From positions 28,520,329 to 28,584,328 of the forward strand of contig NC_049982.1 of NCBI RefSeq assembly GCF_000003815.2: a stretch of DNA of 64,000 nt, in the 5' to 3' direction. The translations under genes and the position numbers were made by a program. A model generated the notes under the pieces. That model saw only the letters and a program-made list of their open reading frames with translations. It ran no database searches and had not been told where the DNA came from. Positions 7,276 to 21,400 of the stretch are shown here, piece after piece. This stretch comes from Branchiostoma floridae. Taxonomy: Eukaryota; Chordata; Leptocardii; Amphioxiformes; Branchiostomatidae. Within the stretch, counting starts at the first letter, position 1. The number at the start of each line of letters is the position of its first letter.

Positions 7276-9005
7276 TCAATATACATCTAATCATAGATGG
7301 TTTATGACATCTTTAAATATAGCTCTATACAGCTAAACAAAAACTCTACACAAGTCATTTGTAACATAGAAAAAAATTACATTGCAAAAATTACATTGTG
7401 GTGCTTAACTGTTTCTTCTTCTAAGCATCCAATTCTTTGGCATCGGACTACATCGACTTTTTCTTCACGATGTATATAACATACTTTTTGTTACCACTCT
7501 GGTGCAAAAACAAAACATGACAGTTATGACGGAATAACAAATCCAATATTTTACAGATACGCCCTCGAATGTGGCTTCGGTTGTCGTTTTTGCTGGCTTA
7601 TATGTTTCAGTGATCATCTATTTGAACTTGCGGTTGAGGGCAACTATATGTCATACCTTCTATAAGAAGGGTGTAGAGAAGAATACACAAAAACACAAGT
7701 TGGCAGTGTTGGCACATAACAAAACCTAACCAGAATTGAGAAGTATGAAATTCCGTAAAACTGGAACTAAGTGAACATTTTGTTGAGGATGCAATGCATA
7801 CATGTGTTGCATTAACTATTTTCCGAACAGAAAAGAACCAAACTTGTTAAAAAGCCAACTCGAACTGTTATGACATAGACGTACGTGACGTTGTGGTAAA
7901 AAAAAATTGAAAAGGTAGAGGTATAATAGTTGAGATTTAAACATACGGAGGTAACAAAAAAAGTCATTTTTTGTCTGCAGTGATAGGGCATCACAACCAA
8001 TTATTTACAAAGCATTCTGACAGTGGGATAAGGAAAAAACCATTATTTTACATCCTTTTTTCTCGCGAGATTGCGGTCTTCACGCACACGACACCACTCC
8101 TCGTGACAGAGGGTTAGGTTGGGGACCTACGCTGTCTGGAATGTCACCTGACAAACTCCGATTGTGTAAGGAAGTAACTGTCCGCAAATGCCATCAGTGT
8201 CAAGTTCGAAGCAAACCATCTGTGTATGGGGAGGGGGGCATTTTTTCTTGGGTACCGGTAGTGTTTGATCAAGGGGTGATTTTTCGTTAAATGGAGGGGG
8301 TATATGAAAATTTGAATATAATTGAATAGTTGGTAGAAGAAAATGAGGTTTTTACCCCATTCTCTTAAAATGGAACAGCCCTTATAGCATCAATCTTCTG
8401 CAACCAAATGCCTTTGTAAAAAGACAAATGATAGGAGGAAATTTTACATACACTGATGGCACCTTGTTACTCTCCCTCTTACAACTGTTGTTCTCTTTCA
8501 TTTTGGCATCGACTTTGTAACAAAATAGGCTATACTTTACTCTCGGACCATCAATTTCTTTTTTTTTTAACCATTCTTAACTTATTTACAAATGTACAAA
8601 TAATATACAAAATTTTTCATGATTGTGCATGCAAAAAAACTTCCGAGCTATGAAACAGTGTGACCAGAGCTGGCTATGATCGACACCTGTCAATAATACG
8701 ACAAAACTTTGTCCTCAATTTGATACTCGTTTCTACACATCACAAATATATCATTTACCATTAAATACTCTCCAAATCTTTCTTGTATAGACTCTTTTAG
8801 TACAGACATGAAACAAATACTACACGAACTCTTAGCACCAGACACTATTTGGCAAAACGTAACGAAAAAGCAATGACGTTGTGATGACGTTGTAAAAGTA
8901 AAAACATCTTACAACGGACAGGTGCTCGTCTAAGCCAGCTCTAGGCACACACCAAGACATAAGGAAGATTCGTTTTTATAAATAAGGAAGGATGGAGGAT
9001 TAGGG

Positions 9006-9481
9006 CTAACACTGGTAGTGAATGTGTTGGTGCTGGTAGACCTTACTGACTCCCTCTGTGTGGGTGTGGGTGTGCGTGTGAATGTCTGCGTATCTGTTCA
9101 GGTATTTTTCTCTCGTTGACGTGCTGTTGGAGCTGAGAGTTCCCGTGGGGCTCGCCGCGGGGCTAAGCAGCCCGGACGGCGGGTGCATCCCCGACGACAA
9201 CGAACCAGACGAGTCCTTATCTCGCTGTAACGACAAGACGGTCGTGCCGTGCGACGTCGCGTCGTGCTGGGGTACGTATTGCCGAGTCGGCGTCCGAACG
9301 CTGGCGGGTGGCGACGGACAGCGTTTCCGTTGCTGGCAGAACCAGACGCCACCGATGACGAGAATCAGACCGAGCGCGGCGGGAATTCCGATGACCACCA
9401 CTAGCGGCACCTTGCTGCTTAAAGAACTCCTGCTCATGACTGACTTAGTCGTTATCGCCGGGTCCTCTACCTTGTCTGGAT
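9006..9481 (-). CDS. FGFRL1: FGFRL1 terminal exon: membrane helix and His-rich tail
   Basis: Acceptor TCTCTGCAG, phase 1. A short juxtamembrane stretch leads to the helix [20 protein letters not shown] (about 371-390), then WFCQQRKR as cytosolic anchor. A Ser/Thr/Pro-rich tail of about 80 residues follows, then [18 protein letters not shown] and QHQHIHYQC, stop at 9006-9008. Vertebrate FGFRL1 ends almost the same way. The tyrosine-containing YLNRY may serve in sorting, as proposed for the vertebrate tail. The His repeats are encoded by a CA-rich near-microsatellite (about 9053-9083). Confidence 0.95.
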
Positions 9482-12400
9482 CTGCAGAGAACACAATAAC
9501 ATTGCAATTACAATTAGACCCTTTTAAACATTAACACTTTGATTTAGAACCTTTTCAAACAATCATTCATCCTTGAAATTACAGTGTAAATGCTGATGTT
9601 TCTCTTGTATTGGGAAAATGGCTGAAAGTTTGGGCTTTAATAAAAGAGGATACTCGTACTAAACAATATGTTTAGTAGACAAGTCTAGATTTTTCTTATC
9701 TACAAGGCTATAAAAAATCATCTATTGTCCGGTATACCATACTCTGTGTGTTTAGTCATCTGTTCAACCTTCCTGACCTTATTCAAGACTTTCTTTTTAT
9801 CGCATGCTCGTATGAGCTTTGGGGTTTCTAGGGGATCCATATAATTGAAATATCATGGCCTTTGGTCGACAAAGAGACAGAGATTCTTACCAGGCTTGAC
9901 TGTGAGGAAAGCAGCCTTGTAGCTGTACCCCATGGTGTTGGCCCCCAGGCAGATGTACATCCCTGAATCCTCCTCCTTAGCCTTACTGATCATGAGTTTG
10001 TTCAGGTACGACCCGTCGGGGCGCGACCAGACGTCCCCGGTGGGCAGCACGATGAACTTGACCCCACCGACGTCGATCGTCGTGTTGGGGTGCTTGTGGA
10101 GCTCGTGTTCCTCCACGCGCTTCAGCCACTGGATGTGCGGTTTCACGCCGCTGCGAACGCGGCACTGGAAGGACGCGGTGGTGCCGAAGTCCACCGTCGT
10201 GTTGACCGGGTGGACGCCGGTGAGCTGTGGCTTCGTCGTCATGCGAGCTGGGGAAAGAAAACACCAAATGTTAACTCTCTGCTCTGTACAAAAATCTCAT
10301 CTCCACAGTTTCCACATAGCTAGAAATACGAATTTCCTAAGGGGAGACAGAAGTAATCTCTAAGCAGATTTGTCGTCATGCGAGCTGGGAAAAGAAAACA
10401 CACAACCGTTAACTCTCTTCTCTGTACAAAAATATATCTCCACAGTTTCCACATAGCTAGAAATACAAATTTCCTAAGGGAAGACAGAAGTAATCTCTAA
10501 GCAGATCCTACGATGGCATAACATAGCACTAAACTGGCCAAGGAGTGTAGTCAGCCAAGAGGTGTACATTTGCCATGTAGGTAGCCAAACACACTCCTAG
10601 GCCGGCTTCACTCCTCTGGCAGCTTTTTATACTGTCTTATGTTACCGTAGGACCTGCTTTGAGATTAGACAGAAGTAACCACCATGGATGCTCACCTATG
10701 ACGTCCACCTTGTAGGTAGCATTAATGCTCCCAATCCTGTTGAACACCTTGCAGGTGTAACGACCGCTGTCCCTCGGCCTGAGGTTGCGCAGCTTCAGAG
10801 TCCACCTCTGACCCTTCTTTGCCCCACCTGCACAAGGTATAACAAGCGACGATTCTCATTAACAAATTCCAGAAGCAAAACTATCAAAGACAGCAAGCTC
10901 AACTGTTTTTCGTAGAGGAAGCATCGGGACTAGAACTACAAAATGCTGGAATAAAACGGTAAGTCAAGACGATAAACTGTTTGTACCTAAATCCTCGTCG
11001 GTGAGCGTTCTCCCGTCTTTTGACCAGATGATTTCCGGTTTGGGCTGACCGCTCGCAGAGCACTTCAACCGGACGGAACTGCCCATCGGTCTCTGGATGA
11101 TCTTTCTCCTCATCTTCTGTGGCTGTGTGAATCTGGGTTTGGCTGTTGGACAAGAGCAAGGAAAAGATTTAAAACATGTGGCACAGAAAATAGTTATCAT
11201 GTATCTGGATTGCATTTCATGACAAAATCCTTTTTCGTTTTTGTTTGCAAAGAGAGATCATGAAATGTCCTACCATCCTTCACTTTTTCGATATTGAAAT
11301 TTCGACCTCTACAAAAGGAATATCATAGAATACTCACTTCCACCGACTGGCGTTGTTCCAACTGGTCTTGCTGGATTGGAGTCATCTAAAAGAAGAAAAA
11401 AGAGACACAATTAAATCATCTGAAGATTTCGCACCATCATACATGCATGTGCTTGAACATTAAGTCTAAACAGCTAAAAGTGACATAGGAGTGGATGAAG
11501 CTATACAAAACGCGGGCCCCAAATGAAAACTCTAAAACTTCACTTAGCAACTTTGGCTGTATATATTTGTGTAAGAGGTTGCTTAGTTTGCCGTAACCTT
11601 TAAGAAGGTACTAAAAACCTTCTGTTTCTAAGTAAGGATTTCGAATCCCCGGGGATCACTCCCCCCTTGTACCCTCTCAGGGACTTCTGAAACCCAACTT
11701 ACACTTCAAAGGGTTCTCCCACCCCTATGAAAACATTATGAGAGTCATGGGAGCAGGCCTGGCATGTGGTAACACTTTCACAGAAACAGACTGAAGATCT
11801 CACTTTCTGACTAGGTTAATGCCTTCCTCAGGTGTTATGGGGCTGCTCGGTGGCCCAGTGCATGTTCTCTCTGAACCAAAGTCCCCACAAGACTCGCTAG
11901 ACCAGCTTTCAGACGTCTTTGGATGTGGAAAGTCTTAAACTTTGCCTTAGGTCGTCCAACAGATTTTTGTCAAAACTTGCCTCAAACAACGCGTCTAAGA
12001 ACAAACCCCACTAAACCAGTTTTTTAATGTCTTAGGACCTCCTTTTTTTGGCAGTTTTGTTCTGGGTCTTCCCGTATATTTTAGTCAAAGCTCGCTCAAA
12101 CAAGATGCTTAAGTAGCATGACAGCAAAGAACATGTATGTGGTATGCATTTCTACACTTTTGAACTGGAATTTTTGTATTTCAAAATGTGGCAAACAGTA
12201 GTTCATCGAGGAATAGATTTTGAAGAATTTCCAAGGAATGCCCCTCTTGGTCGCTGCTTCGTCTGCGATCCCCCTGCAGTCAGCTCAGGGGTGAAGGCTG
12301 CTCCGAACAGCATAAACTCTTCACTGCAAGTTAAGCCAGAAACTGTCATTGTCTGACACAGTATCTCCGGTCTGGGTGAAGTGTCAAGAGTTTTGTTTTT

Positions 12401-15400
12401 TCATAGTCCAAGGTGATCGCCTTGGTCCGACTTTGTTCTTTTGAACGATGACAGAACGTACCTGCCAGATTTAAACACAATCCACCTTTTCTTCGAAAAT
12501 TAGTTGCAGAGGTTTGTATTGGTAGAGTAAAAACTTAAGATAATATCAGAACAAGATCTCTATTCTGTTCATAGTTGGCAATCCCTGTATGTATACTGTA
12601 GACGATGATCCACAGTTTATAGGTTACGTCAGGGGTTTGTAAGCCTGGAGGATGGTGCGTTTTGATCACTCCGCAGTTCGACAAACTGCGAGACTAAACT
12701 TCTTGGCTTTTGGAAGCTCTTGATTACGTCTTGGTACCTAGGTGATCCTGACATACACAACCCTCCCTCCCTCGTCATAACAACCCAGGGCCGGCTTCCG
12801 ACTTCTCGGGAGAAACAAATTGTCAAAGACGACTCTGGCTTACTGCGGCGTAAACAGCGGCGATTCGGTAGCGAGGACGTAAGCGATTTTCCTGCCAAGC
12901 GGACTCACGTACCTAAACGGTGTGCCGCAGTTCTTATCTCCGTGTTTATCTTACAGGGTGTGTTCCCTCCCTTAAGTAATTTGCACAGTTCAAACAAAGT
13001 CAAGTACAATGTAACGGGATTTCCTGAAGGGAAGGCATCCCAAGATCTTGAACCTACTCCAAGGTGAGACTCCTCCCACTGGCGGTAACACTTAAGGTCC
13101 CCTGCCCATCTCCAGCCTTGTCTTAAGGGCTTCCAGACGTCTCCTGGCAGCTGTAAGCTGTTTATCAGAGGGTTCTTACAGTTAAGTCTCTCATTTTCTG
13201 CATCAGTTTCAAAAACAATTGCCCCTGAGGCTCTTTAGCCATAACCTCTGCCCCTGCCTGGCTCCACCTAAAGATTTCATTAACTCTTGCCTTTCAACAC
13301 ATGGTTGTTTCTGTAGACAGAGACTTGGGGGGAGACACCAGCCAGTCTTCAATTAACCTTGTCATCTGCCATCCTCCCAAGCCCGTTAAGTCCCTCTAGG
13401 AGACGAGGAATGCCTCTTCTACATTCGCTGGTGACATCATGACTCTAAGCTATTCATTAGAGTCGGTAATCTTGCGTCTTTGGGACAGATTTGTGTCGAG
13501 TCCGTACACCCGTGTTGCCGTAAAACCCGGCGGACACTTAAAACTCGCAAAGCTAGCAGACTACTTTACGACTTCTCTAAGCCTGGGGGTTGGGGGAAAG
13601 CAAATTGTGGCTGTCTGGATAGAATGGTGAGAATTTCCCCCCTCTAAAGTCAGGGTGGATAGATTTATCTTCGCATTTCAACACCACACACCCCTGAGAA
13701 AATGTTGCCCAGGCTTTACCTCCTGGCTCAAGATCCGAACTTGATGGCTTTTTCATATGGGAAACAGGCCCTAAAGCCAGATGTATATTTGAGCGACTGT
13801 GTGGGATGTGGAGTATTTGTTTTTAATGCCTCAGCGCCCATATTTTTATGTTTCCTGTGTGTTTGGTGCAGGTGCAGCCCTGGTTGGGTTTGTGTGAGTT
13901 TTGGGGGAGGAACGGACACGAACTGTGGCTTGGGTTTCACTGACAGCGATCTCTTGGGTCTTCACTATCCACAGCTGAGATCACAACTGGTATGATGGAA
14001 CTGCAAGCTTTTCTGATAATAATAGCAAACTGGGACACACCAAACAAATCATTGATCCATCCTGCTTGTAAAAAGTGAGTTTTTCTTCATCTCAGCTACT
14101 GATGAAATGTATCATCATAGTCTACTTGAGTTAACCACAACGGAATGTATAAAGACCGAAAGGTGTAAAAAAGTCTTCTTCGTTTCTATCTAACATATCG
14201 TGGCCATATGTGGCTAATCAGAGCTTACATAAATGACATCTGTGCCTGTGCCAACGTCAACACTACAGTCTCTACCAAACACACCTGCCCATTGCCGACA
14301 CTTTCTGCCTGGCATTAGTCATACGGAGCCTCTCAATCACCAACTTATTACCGAAGGATTGGTTCGACTTTGCCGCTAATTTACGGCCACCCAAGTTCAG
14401 CCAACTCAGTGCAACGCTGCCATAAAAAACGTCGAAGACTCTTGGGATGGTTTCTTCGACCAGTCATTGCCTAGTACAATTTGTATGTCGCCGTATTTAC
14501 TCTAACCAAAGCATATAGTCTTTTCAGATTTTACACGCTGCCCTGGAAAGGTTTGCTTGGGTAAACTTTCCTGAAAAGCCATGCATGCACAACAAGTTTA
14601 TAGTCAACCTGGTACAAAAGCTGGAGGGCGGCACTTCATCGCACCTGCTCGGCTTTGTTCCCGCGGAAGAAAGCGTGCGAGGCGGGCCGACCATAACCTC
14701 ATGTCAAACAGAAAATTTGAGCAAGCCTTTGAATCTCCACACTCCAGCCACCACTCCAGAATGTATTGGGTCCACACATGTGGAGCTGAGCAAATAAATT
14801 GGTCCGTTTGGGCTGGCCAACACTCCGAGAGGGGTTAGGGGGTTCACCGCTAGTAACTATGCTCCAGTTTTCCTGTATTCTTCTCATGTTGATCCTCGTC
14901 TAGACCTTTTCCTTCACAAAGAAAATCATTTGCCGAAGAGGCCTTGTTCGCAGGTGCTGAAGAACAACGTTGGCAAGAAACTGTTAACCAAGGTTGCCTT
15001 GGCCTGCTCAGTCAGGATCCCCTAGGTATGCACAGAAATGGCCTGATAACTCTTCTTTTGAGCAGACAAAAATGGCAGGAAATTGTTACACTTCAACAAC
15101 AATCTTTCATCTTTTATTTCTACCTGAGTTTTAACAGGAACCTTCTTTAAAAACAATAAAACAATAATTCATTCCTGTTTTTTTTTTAAAGTGTGCTGTT
15201 ACTTGTGTTTTAACAACCTCATAGATCAAGACTTACCACCTCCACAAATCCATCATAAAACCACTTGTTTGAGAGTAAAATGTGAAGACGAAGAATTCTT
15301 TCTGGGTCACGGACCGTCCCGTGCTTGGTCAACCATTCTGGGCGACGCACAGCGGGAGTACAGTAAACAAACTGCCGCCAATTCGCTGACAAATCCGCAA

Positions 15401-18400
15401 CCAAGGCCGTGCAAGTTCAAGTTATCCGCTAAACACCAAATTTCACACCCTGGTGCCACCAGTCACCTTCTCTGGCTAGGTTTTCATAATCACATTTTTT
15501 AAGGCCACCATTGGAGGGTAACCAATTGGAAAGGTTGGTATGCAATCTAACCACATCATTTGGTAAAAATTGAAGCTCCACAGTTAATATCATTGCAGGC
15601 TGAGAAAAACTGAGATCATCGACTAAACACCTTGAGGGCCAGTTAATCATTTTGCTGTGACGGGACATGGCACATTTTACCCACATTCTACCAGCTGATG
15701 CCTGGGGCGATATAGTCCTCGTTTTTCACAACAAACACGACCTGCATACCTTGAATACGAACACTGTGCCCTGCTTGTTTTTCTTTCATGTTAGATTCAA
15801 CCCTTCGGGCATTTTTCCTTCTTTTTTTATACAAAACTTCAAGCCTGGTAGAGTATACAAATTCTATGGTTACATTAGTAATGAGAAAGTGTAGGTGACT
15901 GCTCTATATACGATGTTGTAATGTAAAAAGGCTGGTCTTCCCCTAAAAAACACTAATTGTGTCAAAACACCATCAATATTTCAGCTAGCAACACACACAT
16001 AAATTACTTCTAAATATGGGGAAACCCTACACATTTATCAACGGCCAATTAACGAGCCCAGGTGTGGAGACCCTAATGAGCGCTAATTACCTCACCATGC
16101 CCCAGTGGGCAGTTAATTTGGGGGGAGGGGCCAGATCACCAGTGGTGTGGAAAACAGCCCTTGATATGCATCTGCCACCATACATATGCTAATGTCTCCT
16201 CAACTCCAGTACTACTTTCATGCCAAATTAGGCAGGGGATTTGCACGGATTTAGTCTTGGCCTTGGATTAGTGCGAGGGGTTCTTTATCCAGTGACCGTG
16301 AACCATTCTTTCCATTCCCTTTTTTTTACAGCTCACTAGTTTTGTGCTAAACGCTCGCTAAGCTCTGCATTTGGCACAGGAAATAGAAACATTGTCTGCA
16401 GCCCTTTTTTTTCTCCAAACTTTGAAAAATGTATCAAACGTGACTGCATTTTTCAATACTACTATCAGGCTCCAAATAATTTATTCATCTTTTTTCCCCA
16501 GACTCATTAGGCATTTTTCGGTTGATAACTGTCGAACACGTGTTTATCAACCATTTGCATTATTACTCCTATTCAAATGACTTTCTCTTCCATATATCTT
16601 CCCAAGATTATTCACTGACAGCTGCCTCAATACTAATTCCCAACAGTGAACATGGGGAGGGGGGCTGTTTGAAGTACAAATCCTCTGTCTATCAAAACAT
16701 CGCCAAATGAAATATTCAAAAGTTCTTCCCTCAGAAATGATCCGTCTTCCTTTAATAGGGCACTGACAGATGTTTCACCATAGCTGCACAAAAATAACAG
16801 TTAAGCTCTTCAAGAATACCTAGCAGCCATGAATGTGGTCTATTGAAGCCATGTTGAAAGTTCACTCCAAAATGTAAAAGACTGGGGTCAGGTTTTTACC
16901 AGACATATTGTGACATTTCCGCCTTTCAAACTAATCTCTTTTGAACCTCCTGTGATAACAAAACCCTCCCCTTAGTTGTGTCAAAATAAATTTTCCAAAA
17001 AATCTGACAAGAAAAAAACAACAACAGTTTCCTAGAGCAATCCATCTTGGGTAAACATGGTGTAGACAGCTGACATGTGTTGCCCAGCATGCTATTGTAA
17101 TAACCTGGAGATCCAGCCCCCTTAGGACTACCACTTCAAAATCTGACAAGGATGCATATGCATGGAACAAAAAACACTCTGGTTTCCCAACTTGGCCTGC
17201 TGAGCCAGACTACAAAAATATCTAGAAAATGTTGAAAAAAAGCTTGCTACAAGTACTGAATGTTTCTAGGCTAGGTCAGAAGCTTTTGGGGGGTCATTTT
17301 TGTACTCTAAACATCAGTGAAAACTGCATCTGTTTCCACCAAGAGTGCAGACACAAAAAAAAACTGTAACGACACCAGACTAAGCTGGTGGGAGGGGTCC
17401 TTCCTTTTGTCCCAAGATTAACACCTTTTTGAGGTTATTTGGTGAGATTTAGAAATTTGTGTGAAGTCCCTTTGTGGCTTAATGGGAGGGCAAATTGTGT
17501 GTTGACAATGGGGGTGTGTGAAGTGTGAAGAGGAGATTTGCTAGAAAAGGATTTAATGAACTTCTAGACTTCTACCCCCCTCCCCCAAAAAAAGAGAAAA
17601 GAAAAATTTCTCTCTTTCAAGCCATTCATCCCAAGAACTTCTAGACCTCTACCCTCCTCCCCAAAAAGAGACAAGAAAAAATTCTCTTCCAAACCATTTA
17701 TCCAAAGAACTTCTAGACTACTGCCCCCCTCCCCCCAAAAAAGAGAAAAGAAAAATTTCTCTCTTTCAAGCCATTCAGCCAAAGAACATAACACTTGGGG
17801 TATTTCGAAAACTATACAAATTGAGTATATTTTCTTTCTTCCTCTCTTAACATCTATTCAAAAATAATCAGAAAGAATGCCAGATGTCAAAACATATGTC
17901 ACATATTAGTATAATACTCATGGCTTCCTATATCCCCCTCCAACTTGTAACAAGATCGTGCCATATCGAGAAAATTAATCATTCTTTCATGACCATGAAA
18001 ATGCAGTTCCTCTCTAGGTTTATTTGTCTAGTGGAAAACCTCTGATGAAAGATTGTTGCAGCAAATTCTTGCAGGGGCCTGTAGATTATAGGCACTCCCC
18101 TAAATTCTAGATACAGCACAACCAAATAAATATACCACGATGGTACCCCGCTGCGAATGAAAATTGTGCGAGTTACACAATCTACAAATTACGTAACTCA
18201 GCCATAAATTGGAGAAGCATTGAGTGATTTCCGTTTTGTTAAAGCTAGGCCATTCTCGCAGCCTAAGCTTTTAGAGTTACGAAATGGTTATATAAAATAT
18301 GACAATGGCAAGATATGAACAGAAAAAAAACTCAAACATCTCAAGCAGTTCAGTATTGCCTTGGAAGAACACATTGTTCGTAGCAAACTTGATAACCATT

Positions 18401-21400
18401 CCGAAGAACGCATCACCAAAATGCCGTTGGATGTAGAGAAAGCAAAAACAAAAGCTCCAAGATCATTTGTCAATAGAAATTTCAGAAACTTTTGCTTGTG
18501 AACCAACAAATGTTTTTAAAACTTCCAAGAATATCACTTTTTGAATTTTTTTCTGGTGTTAGTCAAGGACAACTGCAAAGACTTACCTAGAGAACCAAAC
18601 AAGACCCTAAAGAATTTTGTGTGGGTGGACAGGATATACAGTCACAACCAAAACCTTGGTCTGGACATTTGTAAGTCAGATAAGTTATGCTGAAAGCCTT
18701 GACACTTCAAAAACTGCCAACTGTTCCTTACATACTTATATAAAACACAAGTGTAACAGTATTATACCAATGGGAGTTGGTCAAGGAAAACTTTATGGAA
18801 ACTTGGAGGCCTCCAAATGCATATTTCAAGTCCATAAATGACAAAACCAAGCTGTTCAAGACTTAGCTAAGGAAGGATTGTCTAAAAATACAACATCCTT
18901 TTATCCCATACAGGAAATCCCAATCATAGCATTAGAGAAAAGACAAGCTTACCATGAAAAGGATAGAGATAAATCTTCCTTTTGTGCAATCTTTAAATGA
19001 TTACAGCCATAAATATGTAAACTTTGATAATTGCTGTCTATTGTTGTATAGATGGTTTAATTTCTTGAAAAGAAGGATTTAGACTTTTTTGTGAAGACCC
19101 ACCACCGGTCTTGTCTGTCTGTCTAACTGTTGAAACAGAATGCCGTCAGCAGGCCTTCTACGCTTCCGAAAATTCAGCGCTGACAAACGGTAGCAACACA
19201 CAAGCGTTTGTCCCCTTGTTTATGATAAACAGCGATCAATGGTGGGATAAATACGGCCCCAGTTCCTGCCTGAAACTGACAGGTCTGCTGACAATGGTGA
19301 CGGGACACTTCCCCGCAAACAACCGGGCATTTCTTTGCAAAGTGGCTCGGGGATGCACGATTTGTTCAAACAAGTGGGGCGGCTAGGACGGAAGAGTGGC
19401 CCCCAGAAATTCCTGAGGGCCTATGCTGCTTTGATTTTAGGGGTCTGGCATGGTAATGCTGTCTTCAACTCCCCAGCGAAACCAAACACTCCACCCTTAC
19501 CCGTGCTAACGGCCGTGGATTGAGATACACCCAAACACGCTGAATGCGCGCATTCACGGGGCGGGGGAAACACGATCGCGCCCCCCTGTACACCACGGGA
19601 AAGACAAGACGGAATTTTTGCAAGCGAGTGTGGAAGGGTGGTTGCGTACACCTCGGGTGATGCCGGTAATATGAGCGCCCCCATTGTGTTCTGTATCAAC
19701 CATGGCGGACATAAATGACTCTCGTCTGAAAAGCGGAGCTGCCTCGGCTTCGGTTCAGTTACAACAATGAAATAAGTGCAGCAGGGCCGAACTCCGAGTG
19801 CGCATTTTGAGAGCCTTGTAAAACAAAGCTGAGTTTATACCCAGGAAAGCGAACAGTGGACACACTGCATGCAACAGAAGATTTAATTGAAGTATTTTCT
19901 TACACCTACCAGATGGATTTCTTCCTACAAGGGACCGGTAAACAACTGTCCCCTCATTGTACAACCCTCGGCCTTTTATAAAAAGAACATCTTGTTAGGT
20001 GTCAGAGAAAAATCTTGTCTACCTGCTATGAAAACATACAGCGACCGCTTTCCTTTCAAGATGACTCAATACAGCCCTCCGTACAGACTGTGTAAACGTG
20101 ACGGGAAAATACAAACAGGATTCCACTTTTGCTCAGCCCTGTGGCACTCCAGAAACCTTCCCATGACATGGGTGTGGTGTGATCCGCAAAAACAACTTTG
20201 AAGTCCTCGCTTTCCCTTCCAACGTCGTAAAAACACACAAATACCTTCCAAATGCTTGTAGGAAATGCTAGAAACAATTTAAGCCCTCGCATGATCAAAA
20301 AGAACTATAGAATTCGCACTCTAACTGAAACATATAATATTGAATAATCTTCCAAAATTTTCAAAAGAGAAGACATTTGATTTGTTATTTCCCTCTTCCA
20401 CTGGCTTCGAAAAAGGAGTCGAACCAAATAATCCAGGATCTAGAGTTAGCTTTTACTAGCTTTAGACTAGAGTAGACACTTGTGATATTGTTTTTACACT
20501 GTTTTATTCTTTTGTGTTACCTGCAATTAGCCCACGGGCAAGAATTTGCAATAGACTTTATCAAGAGTTATTACAGATATGACAGCTACAAGACTAGATA
20601 GTAAATTGGGACACTTCCCCAAACAACATGATTTTTCCGCAATCTCTCTAGCCGTAACTATGGGGCAATTGTCTTTAGGAGATTACTACAGACATCCTGT
20701 GTGAATCTGCGTCGACTGGGTGGTCTGGGAAAGTTTACAGTGTAGAGGCTGTACAAACCAGAATGGTCCTGCACCCAAGTTTATACAGATTAGACAGGTG
20801 TCCGGGCAAAAGTCAGCAAACGTTGCCGGGGTCGGCAAGTGTGTCAGGGACCTACAATGACCACCCAGTTTCTCTCTGGTCAGAACTTTGGACAACCCGA
20901 GTTGTTATTCCTTGCTATATCCCACAGAAGAAGCCGACAGTTTGCTTTCTTTGGCTGTACTATTGACAAGCGTTTGACAACGTTATTAACTAGTATGGTA
21001 GATCCGACAGTTATGACGAAATACCCGTTGTGACCGGGTTTAATGATTATACACCAGTTGACTTAGTTATTGTCCAACCGTGTGCACCGGAGCGCTAGGT
21101 GGATTTGCTTCTGTCTGTTATTTCTGTTGATATCCAAATGAAACCACACTTTTAAAAACTGTCAGCATGGCTGTCTTCCTTTCGAAAGTAATGGTTTTCT
21201 TTGCCTTGAATCTTAACAGTCAGTAGTTATAAAGGAACATTGACATTTTGAATAAAACTTGGAATAAAAATTAAGTACAGCCAACTTCAAACTATTTTGC
21301 AAACAAAAATGAATTGATTTAGTATTCCTTGAAAACTTTTGTCAAACAAAAGCATGAAACAAATTTCCAAGCATCCCTAAATACGTATTTTTTACAAACA

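Larger units (their letters stand above)
4400..9005. other. Convergent intergenic region and FGFRL1 3' UTR
   Basis: Between the DDX41 poly(A) site and the FGFRL1 stop codon. AT-rich. It holds the MITE at 4861-5283, a 107-bp tandem duplication (5903-6116) and an inverted repeat pair (about 6711-7275). The FGFRL1 3' UTR must occupy some of the right part on the minus strand. The first canonical AATAAA on that strand is at 6490-6485, so its true end is uncertain. No ORF here resembles a protein I know. Confidence 0.5.

Noticed and set aside
9082-9534. 150-codon + strand ORF opposite the FGFRL1 terminal exon
   Set aside because: Antisense shadow of the confirmed FGFRL1 tail exon.
12720-13067. 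115-codon + strand ORF in an FGFRL1 intron
   Set aside because: No domain, no flanking splice signals that extend it, and ordinary intron composition.
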